DNA of 64,000 nucleotides, taken from Tenebrio molitor (Eukaryota > Arthropoda > Insecta > Coleoptera > Tenebrionidae). Below, piece after piece: positions 22,947 through 33,927 of this stretch. Under the pieces are notes generated by a model. The model was not told the origin of the DNA. It saw only the letters and a program-made list of their open reading frames with translations, and ran no database searches. Where the stretch lies: positions 248,001-312,000 of the forward strand of contig NC_091053.1 in the NCBI RefSeq assembly GCF_963966145.1, in the 5' to 3' direction. Position numbers and translations under genes: made by a program. The stretch's first letter is position 1; every line of letters begins with the position of its first letter.

Positions 22947-23539
22947 CGTCATAACTTTTTATCTGCTCCGCCCACGAAAATTGACCAATCAGAATCAAAG
23001 CCAAATTCAATCTGTACAACTTTTCATCACATTTGCCACGTACAAAAGTTAAGGTTAGAATTTTGCTGTCAAGTCCACAATTCTTGTTTTAAGGCCCATT
23101 CACAATGGCGTTAACGTTACGTCGACGTTAAAACGTTAATGTTAACGTTAGATCTAGAAATTCAAAATTACATGTATTTCCGTGTAGACCGTTCACAATG
23201 GCGTTATGATGAAAGTTAATGTTACATGATATTGTTAGCCTTAACGTTAGACCCAGAAATGTTCTAAATTCTTAACGTTACATTCTAACATTAGCCAACG
23301 GAAATAATTTAAAAAAAAATACTAAAATACATGTAATTAGATCTAACGTTAACATTAACGTTTTAACATCGACGTAACGTTAACGTCATTGTGAAAGGGC
23401 TGTTAGGTTCTAAAAAATAAAATGTCATTAAGACAATTCGAATGTCAGAAATTTTTACTGTGTAAATCAGATCGTCTTAACAACCTATTTGATTGGTAAC
23501 TAAGAAAATGAAATGGGCGGGGCAGATAAAATGTTACGT
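22947..23539. mobile_element. Outer TIR element interrupted by a Harbinger-like MITE
   Basis: The left CGTCATAACTTTTTATCTGC and the reverse complement of the right CGTAACATTTTATCTGCCCC are related, and both continue into a CCGCCCA. About 28 bp match imperfectly. The target duplication is unclear (AGTAT flanks both ends, a possible 5-bp repeat). The 311-bp element at 23092-23402 sits inside. Confidence 0.5.
23092..23402. mobile_element. 311-bp PIF/Harbinger-like MITE, TTA duplication
   Basis: The arms match for about 70 bp: AGGCCCATTCACAATGGCGT at left and CAGCCCTTTCACAATGACGT at right (reverse complement), then TAACGTTACGTCGA.GTTAAA and a shared ACATGTA. TTA flanks both ends (23089-23091 and 23403-23405), matching the 3-bp TTA/TAA preference of PIF/Harbinger. 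The arms contain tandem AACGTT/GTTAAC units. A third partial copy of the terminus (CCGTTCACAATGGCGTTA) lies inside near 23188. Confidence 0.8.
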
Positions 23540-23540
23540 T

Positions 23541-24891
23541 GTCCTCAGTATAGTTTAGGATTTTTACACTAAATGACTCGATTTTTTATGGATTTAATAT
23601 AAGTCAGTAACCAAAAAATAGCACTAATAATGTAAAGTCGGTATCTATATTTTTTTCGTTATGACTTGCCTTTCAAGTTTTCTACTGGCGCCAGTAGTTT
23701 TAGTTAATTATACATGTAAGCATATACAAAAATAGAGATGGTCATAAAAGACAAGTTCTCCCCTCGTTTGGTGTGTAGCAATTAGACTAATTACTCAGTA
23801 AGTAAGCCAGTTTTAAGCTGTGAAACCGTGACAGTAATTGCAAGTATAACAAGCGTATGGTACAATTCACGTTTCATAAGCGTAATTTTGTTTTATGTGT
23901 AAATTCGGCTCAAAAACCCCAAAGCAAACACCGGTTTTTTTAAAATCAGATTCTAATTTGTAGTTATTGAATTCAGGCATGTCAGTTTGAATGTTTTGGC
24001 AGATTTATCTCGGGTCCCTTTTGTCTATTTACCAAGACTAGCTAGATTAGAAAGATTATAAAGCTGCAAAGCTAACTCCAAGGAAAGTGACTGATCGATC
24101 GTTCAATTTTTCTTTATGTAGGTTTTCGTTGCGTCGATGACTGAGGCTATTTCAACTTTCAGGTCTCCACATTTCTGTTAGAAAAACTAGGGGAAGTGAT
24201 TTGTTGGCAATGTTAAATGGGGATTTTCGTTATCATCAAGCAAAAAGTTTAGATTCGACGTATTGCTCACAGATTTCCTTAAAAGCAGCTTTAGTCTTAC
24301 ATAATAGAGAAATGAATAGGAGTGGAGTAAAATGCTAAAGTACTTTAAATATCGTTTCATCCTCGAGGTATCGATTTTTTAGCCTTACAATTAAATGCAA
24401 CAAGTCTTTTTCGAACCGTGGCCGCTTTATACATAGTATATGGTAAAGAAAACAGGAGAATCTTGGGAAAAAATAAAAGTTAAAACATTACACTGAGTCT
24501 GTAAAAAAATTTGTTTATTTGGTTCCACTGCACAAACAACTGAATTGACAATCTGGCCACAAAGCTTCGTTTGGAAGCTGAACTTTAGAGGGGAATGCAC
24601 ATTCGATGATCGAAATTTGGAATGGTGAAGACGCAGGAGAAGAACTTGAATTGGCTAAGGCTAGTACCAACTTTCTTCAAAAAAATAATTAAAATCTAAA
24701 AAAATTACAGTGATCAAACTCAGAATGTAAACGAGTATTCACCTCATAAAAATTTGGCCAATGAAAATGCTCTATTTTTTAAAATTGGACCAATCAAATT
24801 GGAATTATACGATAATTTTTTACATGTCAGTTAAATCAGAGATTTTACAGCATTTATTTATTGGGTAAATACTCATATCGAATTGTTCTCC
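23541..24891. other. Gene-free stretch
   Basis: No coding, RNA or element features were recognised. Confidence 0.4.
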
Positions 24892-25004
24892 TGATTGAAA
24901 AATTCCAGATAATTTTGTTAGTGACCCACTCATGTCTGCTATTGTAAAAATTCCCGACTGCGTAGCAGCACAACACAAAATTATCGGGAATTTCTCAATC
25001 ACTA
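24892..25004. repeat. Inverted repeat, hairpin-forming (about 33-bp arms)
   Basis: CTGATTGAAAAATTCCAGAT then AATTTTGTTAGTG at 24892-24924 is mirrored by CACAAAATTATCGGGAATTT then CTCAATCA at 24973-25001. The loop is about 50 bp. There is no coding content. Confidence 0.65.
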
Positions 25005-25057
25005 GGAATTATATCTGACAATTCCACTTAGAAAATTTCAACCAATCAGTTTTTTTG

Positions 25058-25226
25058 AGTGGCTTAAATTTTTCGAAGGAAATAGCCAACAAGTAATATC
25101 CCGAGTGCATATCAAATTGTCGATAATTTAATTTTCTTGAGTCCGCACAAGAGGAAATTATGAGACAATTTGACATGCACGAGAGAATATTTTGGCAGAC
25201 TATTTCCTGAGAAACATTTAAATGGT
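25058..25226. repeat. Long imperfect hairpin (about 80-bp arms)
   Basis: GGCTTAAATTTTTCGAAGGA through GTGCATATCAAATTGTCGAT on the left pairs with GACAATTTGACATGCACGAG through TATTTCCTGAGAAACATTTA on the right, around a small loop near 25138-25146 (GAGTCCGCA). Mismatches and small bulges suggest age. It is probably a decayed foldback element. Confidence 0.6.
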
Positions 25227-26884
25227 AAATACAAATAAACGTAATTCTGTGTTTAAAATTTGGTTTTTCTGTCAATTTTTATGCGGTCGTTGACGGTCAT
25301 TACCATAGTTGCCATATTTATCATTTTTATTTATCATTTTGACTGTTCACTGTCGCAAGAATCATCGCTCTATGTAATTTCTGGCAATTGAGCAAGGTAT
25401 AATTTTTTCGGCTCTAAAGAAGCACCCTGACGGAAAGAATCCAGTGGTTTAAAGTTTTTTCTCAGTTGAAAAAAAAAGAGGGGATAGTGTTTTTTTTGGA
25501 TATCCCTCTTAGAAGCTATGGCATCGAATTTTGTACTCTTCAAGACGCTTCCTTGAAACTATAAACATCATAATTTAACCTTCTTCATTTTTTAGAAAAA
25601 CCCAAAAATTGAAAAAACGAATTTCATTTTTCTTGAAATAAACATTCAATCGACCATATTATTATGTTCCTTAATGCAACGGAATGAAATGGAATTTTTT
25701 ACCGTTGCATTCTACTTTTCAAGGTCATTTTTTTGAATGGTAAACATAATTTTACTCTTGATTTTCTAGAAAAGCCCAAAACACTGAAAAAACCATTTAA
25801 ATGTTCTGTTCTAATCTAAACGAATTGTTGCTGGTCTGTCTGAGTAAAACAACTAAACCATTTCGAGCTTGCCATCACACCTAAATTATTCTCTTTATTT
25901 CTCCAAAAAAGTAATACTAATCTATTACAATTTAGGAATATATGACTTAAACCACGATGTTTGAAAAAAATATCCTTCAATGATTACAAGTTGACAATGT
26001 CAGGTTTTATAAAAACTTCATTTAAAAATGTTTGTATTGAAAACCATCAAAACGTTCAGCAATGGTGCAAATATATTATCGAGTCAATTATATTTTTCTT
26101 TTTGCGGAGTTGAACGGTGGGCTCTCGTGCTACATTTTAACGCACTGTTGCCAGATAGTCAGCTCCATGATTGCCAAGTCGCGTGATACGAATTATAAAA
26201 TTCTCGTCGCGAAATGAATTGACAAAAATATTCGCTGGTTCTCCGATTAACGGAGAACTCGGAGGCTCAAAAAGTTCATCGTGTGGGCAGTTAATGGCAA
26301 AAAGCCGACACCTTGCTAAATCGATTGGTCATGTATGGGTGAACTTCCAAAAAAAAAAGTTCAAAAATTGTCGTGTGCAAAAGGGCGTTACTCAAAATTT
26401 TCGAGTTAGGTAGCTTATCGGATAGCCGATGTTCAAGTATTTTTTTGGTAGAAACTTTGTAATATTTTCTGTAGCCGTTTGCTTGTAAAAAAATAAACAA
26501 TTTTCAAAAAAGTATTACGTCTTATGGAAAGAATAAAATTGAAATGGCTGTATCTCTGTTTGACCCTCGCCAAAAATTCGTTAATTTTGCCGGGTTTTTA
26601 CGTTTCTCACTCCATTGCTCGAAAACTAAGCCTCAAATCGAAAAAATGTATTCTTTAAGAACTAAAGACAGATATTCTGTGATTACGATGGTGTTTATTA
26701 TTATAATTTTGAGGGAATATTAATCAAGTTATGATTAAAAAACTAACGTTGACACAAAATCTTAAAGCCATTAGAAATGTAAACCCGATCACCTTCCCGC
26801 ACCTCTCTGTTCCCCCCGCTCGGCCATTCCCTAAGACCTAGACAAACTTTACCGAAACAATTATTTTATTTGTAATATTGTCCT
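25227..26884. other. Gene-free stretch
   Basis: Two similar AT-rich segments (TAGAAAA.CCCAAAA..TGAAAAAAC near 25596 and 25768) look like a decayed local duplication. Nothing else is supported. Confidence 0.35.
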
Positions 26885-26940
26885 TTTTGTTAAATAATTG
26901 TCAATGTCAAAATTTCCTTAAAGACCAGGCTGTACCACCC
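26885..26940. repeat. Short interspersed repeat shared with 42515-42566
   Basis: AATTGTCAATGTCAAAA, then AAAGACC.G.CTGTACCACCC occurs here and at 42519-42563 in the same orientation. The family is unknown. Confidence 0.55.
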
Positions 26941-26967
26941 TAAAACCTTTCGTTTCAAAAGTTAGAA

Positions 26968-27222
26968 AAGTACTAGCCGTTCACGATTGTTTTAAACACG
27001 CAGCAGGCCAAGATATCTTTTGTTAAGTTGGCGTCAGGTCCTGTCATATGACGTTTCGTTGTTAAATATTCGTCTTATTGTCAATTCCGTAATTAATTTA
27101 GTGCAATTAAATTAAAAATTATAACCTAAAATAGATTTATTACGCCAAATCAAAATTTTGCCAACTAAAATGTCAGATTTTCATAGACAGTCGGAATTTG
27201 AAACAATCGTGAATGCTGTACC
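26968..27222. mobile_element. About 255-bp TIR element (first of three in a row)
   Basis: AGCCGTTCACGATTGTTTTA at left is mirrored by TTTGAAACAATCGTGAATGC at right, with GTAC outside both. The ends are approximate. Non-coding. Confidence 0.55.
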
Positions 27223-27228
27223 TATAAG

Positions 27229-27545
27229 CAAATTTTGGGTAATTGTTCACTTTAACTACTTCTGGAATTTCCGCGTTTTTTCTGGCTAGACAGCCTCAGG
27301 ACGTCCTCCTACATCGTTTCCCATCAGTCAAACCTTGTGCAAATGAAAATTTTCCTTACCCTTTAGTTATACTAAGACTTGGCGCGACCTTGACGCGACC
27401 TTGAAATACAACAAGAGATTAAAAAAAGGCAATTGCACAAGATTTCAATGGTGGGACACGATCTAGGAGGACCCTCTGAGGCTGTCTAGCCAGAAAAAAC
27501 GCGAAAATTCCAGAAGTAGTTAAAGTGAACAATTACCAAATTTTG
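27229..27545. mobile_element. About 317-bp foldback element (second of three)
   Basis: About 85-bp near-identical inverted arms: TAATTGTTCACTTTAACTAC, TTCTGGAATTT, CGCGTTTTTTCTGGCTAGAC, AGCCTCAG. The right end is followed by TA (27546-27547); the left flank is degenerate. No coding sequence. Confidence 0.75.
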
Positions 27546-27596
27546 TACCAAAAGACAAGAAATAAGACAATAATGAGTTAATGACACTGAAAAATA

Positions 27597-27997
27597 GAGT
27601 CCGCACACTTTAAGGAGAACACGTTGAGTCATCCAAATCTGTCCGTGAAGTTTTGTCCAGTGGCGTATCACTTGCGTTCAGAAATGGGGGCATACGTTTT
27701 TATTTGAATTATTGTGATACCGTTTTTATCAAAACTAACCTCGCTCAAATGAAGAAATAAAAATTATTTAGTTCTGAAAAGAACTGATTTTATTGGAAAA
27801 CAACCCTGAAATCACGAAACAACCAAACGAACACTGGCAAAGCAGATCACGAATGAACGTACGCCTCTGACGCCGCATGGCCGGTAAGCGAAGCAGTTCT
27901 ACCTTCCCTCCCTAAAAATCGAAGAATGGACTCGACCAACGTAGTTGCGTCTGCGGCGCAACTTTATTGGTGTGTTCTCCTTAAAGTGTTGGCACTC
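27597..27997. mobile_element. 401-bp MITE, TA-flanked (third of three)
   Basis: Left GAGTCCGCACACTTTAAGGA then GAACAC. Right, reverse complement, GAGTGCCAACACTTTAAGGA then GAACAC. TA flanks both ends (27595-27596 and 27998-27999). Non-coding, with a GC-richer block near 27840-27960. Confidence 0.8.
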
Positions 27998-27999
27998 TA

Positions 28000-29542
28000 C
28001 AACATTGTCAACCAATAACCATTAAATAATTAGTGGTTCATTCCTTGTCTCACCAAATTTCCCTCGTGAAGTTTTTGAAGGTGTCATTTTCTAAATTTAA
28101 AATTCCTTTATGTTGTTATTTTTGAAAATTAAATTTCTTTGATCAAGAGGTGTGCGTATAATTTTGTGAAAATTAATCTTTCTAGATGAGTCGCCATTAA
28201 TCTAATCAAAAATGACCTTCGATTTTCATTGTTACAGAAAAACATTTTTTTTTTATAAAAGGCGGTAAAAGTAATAAGAAAATAAATCAATTACCTATTA
28301 AAATTCTAAAAAATTTGTTGCAAATTAATTTTTCACTCGTAGACACAAGAAACTTTTCCGTTCAATAGGATTATTTCTTACATTTAGGTGTATAAAAGGT
28401 TTCGGCAAGTGTAAGAAGATAATTATGTATTTAGAAAAATCCGTTTGAACATTCTTGATTACTTATTCAAAAACTCAACACTGTTGTTGGGATCTTTGTA
28501 ATCCATATCATGCTTATTTCGTTTTTTAAAATATGTAGTACCTATCTATCTACTACTTTCGGAGATTTGCTGGAAGATGTTTGGACATAAAAAAAAAAAA
28601 CGAAAAACCATTGGTTATTTTCTGTTTTCCATTTTTTCAGAACTATTATAATACAGTTTGATATTTGCTCCCATTCTACTACCAGATTTAACTTTCATTT
28701 GCAGTCCGCTTCGAAAATAAGCCATTACAATAACTGTATTGTGTTCAGTCGTAAAAACAATATCTAAAAATAAAACGCGATAATGACACCATTGAATTTG
28801 AAAATCGGGTATGCCAACCCAACAAAAAAAAATACAAACATTTATAGTCATTTACATGTATGTAGTTGGAAAACAGCAATCGAATGTTTCATGTACTACT
28901 CGTAAAATGTTTCTTGTTTCATTTTCTTTCTTCTTTTTTCATTTTCTTGATGTCTGGCGACTATCCCCAAAAAGAACATGTTGAACTGACTGGCAATTGG
29001 TGTTTCCAGTCCCGGGACTTCGCGCAAAAATTGTAGCTCTGCGGTCTTATTTTACATTCTTTAACGAACATATAATGATGACTATTATTCAAGAGGACGA
29101 AAATTCCAACACGAGCCATAGGCGAGTGGTGGAATATTCCGATTGAATAATAGCCATTATACGCGAGTTGAAGACTATACATTCTTCACGACTATACTAA
29201 GAAAAAACAATCTTTGAAAATTGAATTTAATTTGACTTTTAATATTTGAGAATTAAAATTGTGCCTCGTTTGCTACGGTTGCTACGCGATGCGCGCCTTA
29301 TTTTTTAAAAACGGATCGGATTGGCGATCGGTCGGTGATAGAATGTAAATAGTTACGAGGGATGGATTGGCCGACAGCTGTGAGTTTTAGTATTTTCTAT
29401 CACTAGGTGTGGAATTGATATCATTCTTTTGTTGAATATCCAACAAGAATATATTTTCATTCTTCAATAGTCGTGGAGAAACGTTCATTTTTTCTTTAAA
29501 TCCACGTTTGTTTGCTGTTATAGTACATTGGGTAGACGTAAG
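28000..29542. other. Gene-free stretch
   Basis: AT-rich with no supported gene. Small open frames on the minus strand at 28615-28851 and 28961-29182 show no domain. Confidence 0.35.
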
Positions 29543-30020
29543 ATTCGTTGAAACGGTCGAAATTGGCATATCAAGAACACCTGCATTCTCGTCATGCAGA
29601 GACGGACTAATTTATATTTATTCACATAAACTGTGTTCTGTGAGGTGAAGGGTGAAGTGTCCTAATTTTATTGATCTTATTATTATTTCAAATGTTTTTT
29701 TTTAATAATAAGGATTTTACAAAGTGAATCGTGCAGAAAAATAGAAGAATGGTTCTTGCTGGGCATTAACAGTTTAACTAACCGAGTGTTATTACTGTTA
29801 TTGGCGAAATTAACAAATTTAACAGACGCGTATGTACAATTGTACATAACTACATACCTAACTATTGTAGACAATTTTAAATAATTTATTACTAAATACA
29901 TCTCTGTGTAAAGCGTGCCACAATGACGTCATGACTGGTATGTCGACGTCGCTTCTCTTTGACTCGTTTTTATAACATTTTTTTCTCTCGTGATATGCGA
30001 ATTTCGACCGTTTCGACGAA
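29543..30020. repeat. Decayed inverted repeat (36-bp arms, about 400-bp spacer)
   Basis: GATTCGTTGAAACGGTCGAA at 29543 pairs with TTCGACCGTTTCGACGAACA ending at 30020, with weaker similarity continuing outward. It is a probable old TIR element. The right arm lies next to the hAT-like end at 30046-30130. Confidence 0.5.
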
Positions 30021-30045
30021 CATTTACTGCACTATTCTGATTTCG

Positions 30046-30130
30046 GGACCTTCGGGACTAGTCCCGGGACTTAAATTTTGGTCCCGAAGTCCCGAAAACC
30101 TTTTTGGTCCCGGGACTTGGCACACTACTG
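30046..30130 (-). mobile_element. Orphan hAT terminus with GTCCCGGGAC subterminal repeats
   Basis: Read on the minus strand from 30130, it begins CAGTAGTGTGCCAAGTCCCG, a typical hAT-type CAGTG-like end. Clustered TCCCGGGACT and TCCCGAA motifs on both strands follow for 85 bp. The next 8 bases outside are GCAATATT. No partner end with the same 8-bp flank was found, so this appears to be a broken element. Confidence 0.5.
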
Positions 30131-31780
30131 GCAATATTAAACTGTTAGGATGAGACGTCACATGATTTAGCTTCCACTACATGTTTGGGTTTAAAAAAAT
30201 TCCAAGTCTGAATTTCTGCAGTGTTACGTGACGGAATATAATTTTCTTCTTTATTGTCACGTGCACTTTCAACAAGCTTTTACCGACAAAAATAAACCCC
30301 GCTTTGAAAAATCTTTCGTCTCTGGTTAAATCTACACGTTCAACCGGTTATTTCAAGTTTCGGTATTGTAAATCTGTTTCAACGTTGGCAAAGTTTTAAA
30401 AATAGGAGCACATCTTTCATTATTGTATATGCGTTTTATAAACAGATTTGAAAATTTCCCGTCGCCCCGTCGTTAAAGCAAATAAATTCATCCGACAAAA
30501 ATATATTGGAATATCTATTGTGTATTGGCGTTGCATCTTACAAGCCTAACAACGAAGATGCTTCGAATATTAATAAGTTGACGTCTTCCCGAGCTTATTT
30601 TCAACACAACTCGCATTGCGACAATTCGATCCATTTCGTTTCTTATTCGTGAAGATCACTCCTATCAATTCATCCGAAATGAATAAATGAAGACGCTCTC
30701 GCTTGGAACCATCACAATATATTTTCGCAAAACGGCTTTCAGTTCGATTCACAGTCACAACAATGGCCCATTGCAGTAATGGAATAGTGTTGTTATAAAC
30801 TTCTGAAGCTTTGCCACGCATAGACAATGAGATTAAGCTTCGATATTCAACTCTTTTGTTACACGATAATGTTTTTCATCTTTACAACTGACTATACCAA
30901 ATACTGATACTAATTATACCTACACCTCATGATCGTAGATACAAGCAAATAAATAAGCAATACAAAGTTTTTAAGACTTTATGTGCGTCTACTTCCTACG
31001 CACTATTAAAACTTCGCTGTAATCTGAGAAGATTTATTTCGCATACAGTTAGGAAAATCTTTCAATTTTGCACCGGAAAGTTTAAATTTTTAGACCGCTC
31101 GGAGGTTTACGTTAGGGCTATACAAACTTTATCACACTGAACCAACACTCGGCGATGAATTCCATCTATTTTAAACCACGCAGAAGATGAGACTCGTATC
31201 ATCAACGATTTTTTATACAATGTATTTTGTGCAATTAAAATTACGTGGACCTGAATCTCTCTTCTTTAATACAAACGCAAAGTGGAATTAGTTAAATTAA
31301 AAAATATTTCGAATTAAATTTTTTCGTGCGACAGGTGCAGATCGATTCTGAGCATTCTGAACAGAATTGAAAGTTACGTGAGTTCTTTTTCACTCAATCA
31401 CCTTCACAATTCCAAATATCAATCATTTTAACGACGTGACCATAAGTTTAACTCCAAAATAAAATGGAAGCGTCATTATTAAATCGTTCGATTGAGTGGA
31501 AGTTTTAAAATTTGTATCAAACTCAAGATATTGAATGAACCAATTGGAAAAATTCTCCTCGTTATTCGTTCAATATTCCAGTGGAAGTGTTCACGACTTG
31601 AACTTCTTGTATCAACAAAACTTATCTATTTCTAGGAGTTACAACTATCTAATTGAATTTCAATACCTCAGAGGTACCTACTTAGACTTACGAGTAAGTG
31701 AACTGTTCAGTCGCAACGCAAGTATCAAAATAAGTTCTAGATTTAGGAACTGTTTGAGCTTTCGGAAGCTTATTAATTGT
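30131..31780. other. Gene-free stretch
   Basis: No supported gene. A minus-strand frame at 30827-30570 has a protein-like composition (LLQWAIVVTVNRTESRFAKI) but starts at a TTG, has no domain and no splice support. Confidence 0.3.
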
Positions 31781-31788
31781 TAACTTAC

Positions 31789-31835
31789 CGCTCTCCTTGA
31801 CTTGGACATTTTCAAAAACAGCGCGAGGTACTCAC
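31789..31835 (-). promoter_or_regulatory. Candidate recursive-splicing ratchet site with 47-nt RS-exon
   Basis: On the minus strand a pyrimidine-rich tract, TTTTTTTTTCATTTCAG, is followed directly by GTGAGT, so a 3' and a 5' splice site abut (junction between 31836 and 31835). Then 47 nt later comes GCG-GTAAGTTAA, a second strong donor (GT at 31788-31787). This is the arrangement of a ratchet point plus RS-exon known from long insect and vertebrate introns. Read as an exon in the frame that opens after two bases, it gives EYLALFLKMSKSRRA, so a real 47-nt micro-exon is the alternative. The minus orientation agrees with the large gene whose last visible donor is at 51331. Confidence 0.55.
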
Positions 31836-32497
31836 CTGAAATGAAAAAAAAATGTTTGAGACGCATGAACAAACATATAAAATGTAAGGTGACAGACAAA
31901 AAAGCAATTTCTTTGGTGTGTTCTAAGTGTGAAAGTTTAATTCCTCTATCGTCACTTCCACCAAGAATTTCACATTGCTCTGCGCATGTTAATAATAACA
32001 ATACATCAAGGTGAATGTGAATAGCTGTTGGTGTAATTTACCTAAATTTGAGCTAAATTATTCACGGAGATCAGAATACTATAGAGACAACAAAGGTGAT
32101 TTCATTATAAAATATTGCTCGAGATTAGACGGTGGAAATGGAGTGAACTTGAAGGTTATTCCGAGTCAAACTCCCCAAGATGGTCGTATCGTATCACATT
32201 CACACACGTCGACGGAAACTGAAACTTGCTACCAGACGAGATACGAAAATAAAACCGCATTCGTACGTTTCCGGTATTCAGTGCAGTTGTTTAATTAAAC
32301 CAATCCCACTTGGTTCAACTGTTGAACTTTCCCATTACTTAAGTGCATCTTTACGTGTTTCTGCTTTCGGTGTGCGCTTCACTTTGATCAACCAGTTGAA
32401 AATTAACCAGCGGCAGGATCTATGAAAGGATCAGTGTTCGGTCAACTACTTCAATTTAGCTGAAATGCAACTTGATAATACGTTGATTTGTTTATTA

Positions 32498-32560
32498 ACC
32501 CTAGGATGCTAATCTTCGTCTAATTCAAGAAAAAGTGACATTGTCAATGGGGGTAGTCTA
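32498..32560 (+). mobile_element. Possible orphan piggyBac-like terminus
   Basis: TTAA followed by CCCTAGGATGCTAATC at about 32498 has the TTAA-CCCT form of piggyBac left ends. An imperfect palindrome GGGGGTAGTCTATACCCC lies 50 bp inside. No matching AGGG-TTAA right end was found nearby. Confidence 0.3.
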
Positions 32561-32740
32561 TACCCCACTAAAAAAAGAAACGATAACTACCTACTCTCTA
32601 TTACAATTTGAATTGAAACTTCTCAGGGAGTGAAAATTCAGACCGCGGTTAATGAGGTAATGGAGGTCTAAAGTTTTTTTTTTAATTTTACAAACAAAAG
32701 CAACGATATTGAATGGCGTCACCTTAGTATCTAGAAAATA

Positions 32741-32971
32741 CGGGGTGATCAAATAGGACTGTTTAAGTTGGTAACACTGAATTGTATTTTAAATTGTATA
32801 ACAGGAGTAACTTTCGGTTGTTGATGGCTTGTCGTTGTTAATGCTATACCTACATCAGATATTTGTCAAATAAACCAACAAAACATATCCGGTTGCAGTG
32901 TTATAAATAACCGAAATATAAAATTTTCTTAATTGTACTGCCAACTTAAACAGTCCTTTTTGATCACCCGG
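32741..32971. mobile_element. 231-bp MITE, TA-flanked
   Basis: Left CGGGGTGATCAAATAGGACT, right (reverse complement) CCGGGTGATCAAAAAGGACT, both then GTTTAAGTTGG. TA lies outside at 32739-32740 and 32972-32973. Non-coding. Confidence 0.85.
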
Positions 32972-33246
32972 TACATACATTATATGTATTTATGTTTATA
33001 TTATCTATTCATTTTGATTGTGACCACTCCCTAGTAACTTTTCAGTTGCTAGGTTATTTATGGGGAATTTTAGATAACACTAAATCCAGTCGCAGTTGGC
33101 AACTCTCGGAGGCGCCATTTTGACAGAAACGTCACGCTCACAGAAGACAGAATGGAGCACGACTTGCGCAAACGTTTTTCGACGTACACTGTGCGCATAT
33201 CTATAAAATTGAGTTTTGGTACAAAATTTTAGAATTCAAAAAGAAA

Positions 33247-33357
33247 ATGCCACGTCGTCTTCTCAAAGTTGGGACCAAACGGTTAATATTGACTTGTTTC
33301 GAGACATTTATTGAAGCCAACGGGAAAACAACTCACAAAGACGAACATCACCAATAA
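33247..33357 (+). CDS. 36-codon small ORF, unassigned
   Basis: ATG in context AGAAAATGCC opens MPRRLLKVGTKRLI, runs 36 codons and ends TAA, which overlaps an AATAAAG. The upstream 150 bp are GC-richer (TTGGCAACTCTCGGAGGCGC), resembling a leader. It may be the head of a lost transposon gene. There is no direct support for expression. Confidence 0.15.
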   Translation: MPRRLLKVGTKRLILTCFETFIEANGKTTHKDEHHQ

Positions 33358-33927
33358 AGTTAACTCTATTTGTGCTTTTTTGTTGTACATTTTGACTAGT
33401 AAGTGTTGTAGTTTAATACCTTCTGCCTTTTCATCCCCTGTAAATCATTTTTTTGAACTTTCTGTCTGATTAGTTTTTATCTGAAAATACTTATTTGTAT
33501 TAATCAATGCTAATTGATTAGTAATCCCCAGGCATTTTTCGCGTTTGTCTTACTGCCAAATGACCATTTCCTTCGTTCTTCATTAATATCGAGAATTGCA
33601 TGAGGTGATTTCGAAGTTTTTACGTTAAATAATCTGTACCTGAATATAACCTCACTTTTCAACAGACGTGATCACAGAATCAGACAGACGTTTTTAGTTT
33701 CTCCTACTTCAAAGATTGATTTCCGTTATTAATATTGATAAATACATTAAAATCATAGCTTTACTACCGTGGTCAAGTTTTGACAATTCTGACATTTTCA
33801 CATCATGTTACACCACACAAATATTTAGTGTAAAACGTATGCAGCACACAGCTAAACAGCGCCTACTATGTTTTTCGTTGTGGTCACAATCAAAGTGAAT
33901 AGATATTACAGTGCGTTTTTTTTTTAA

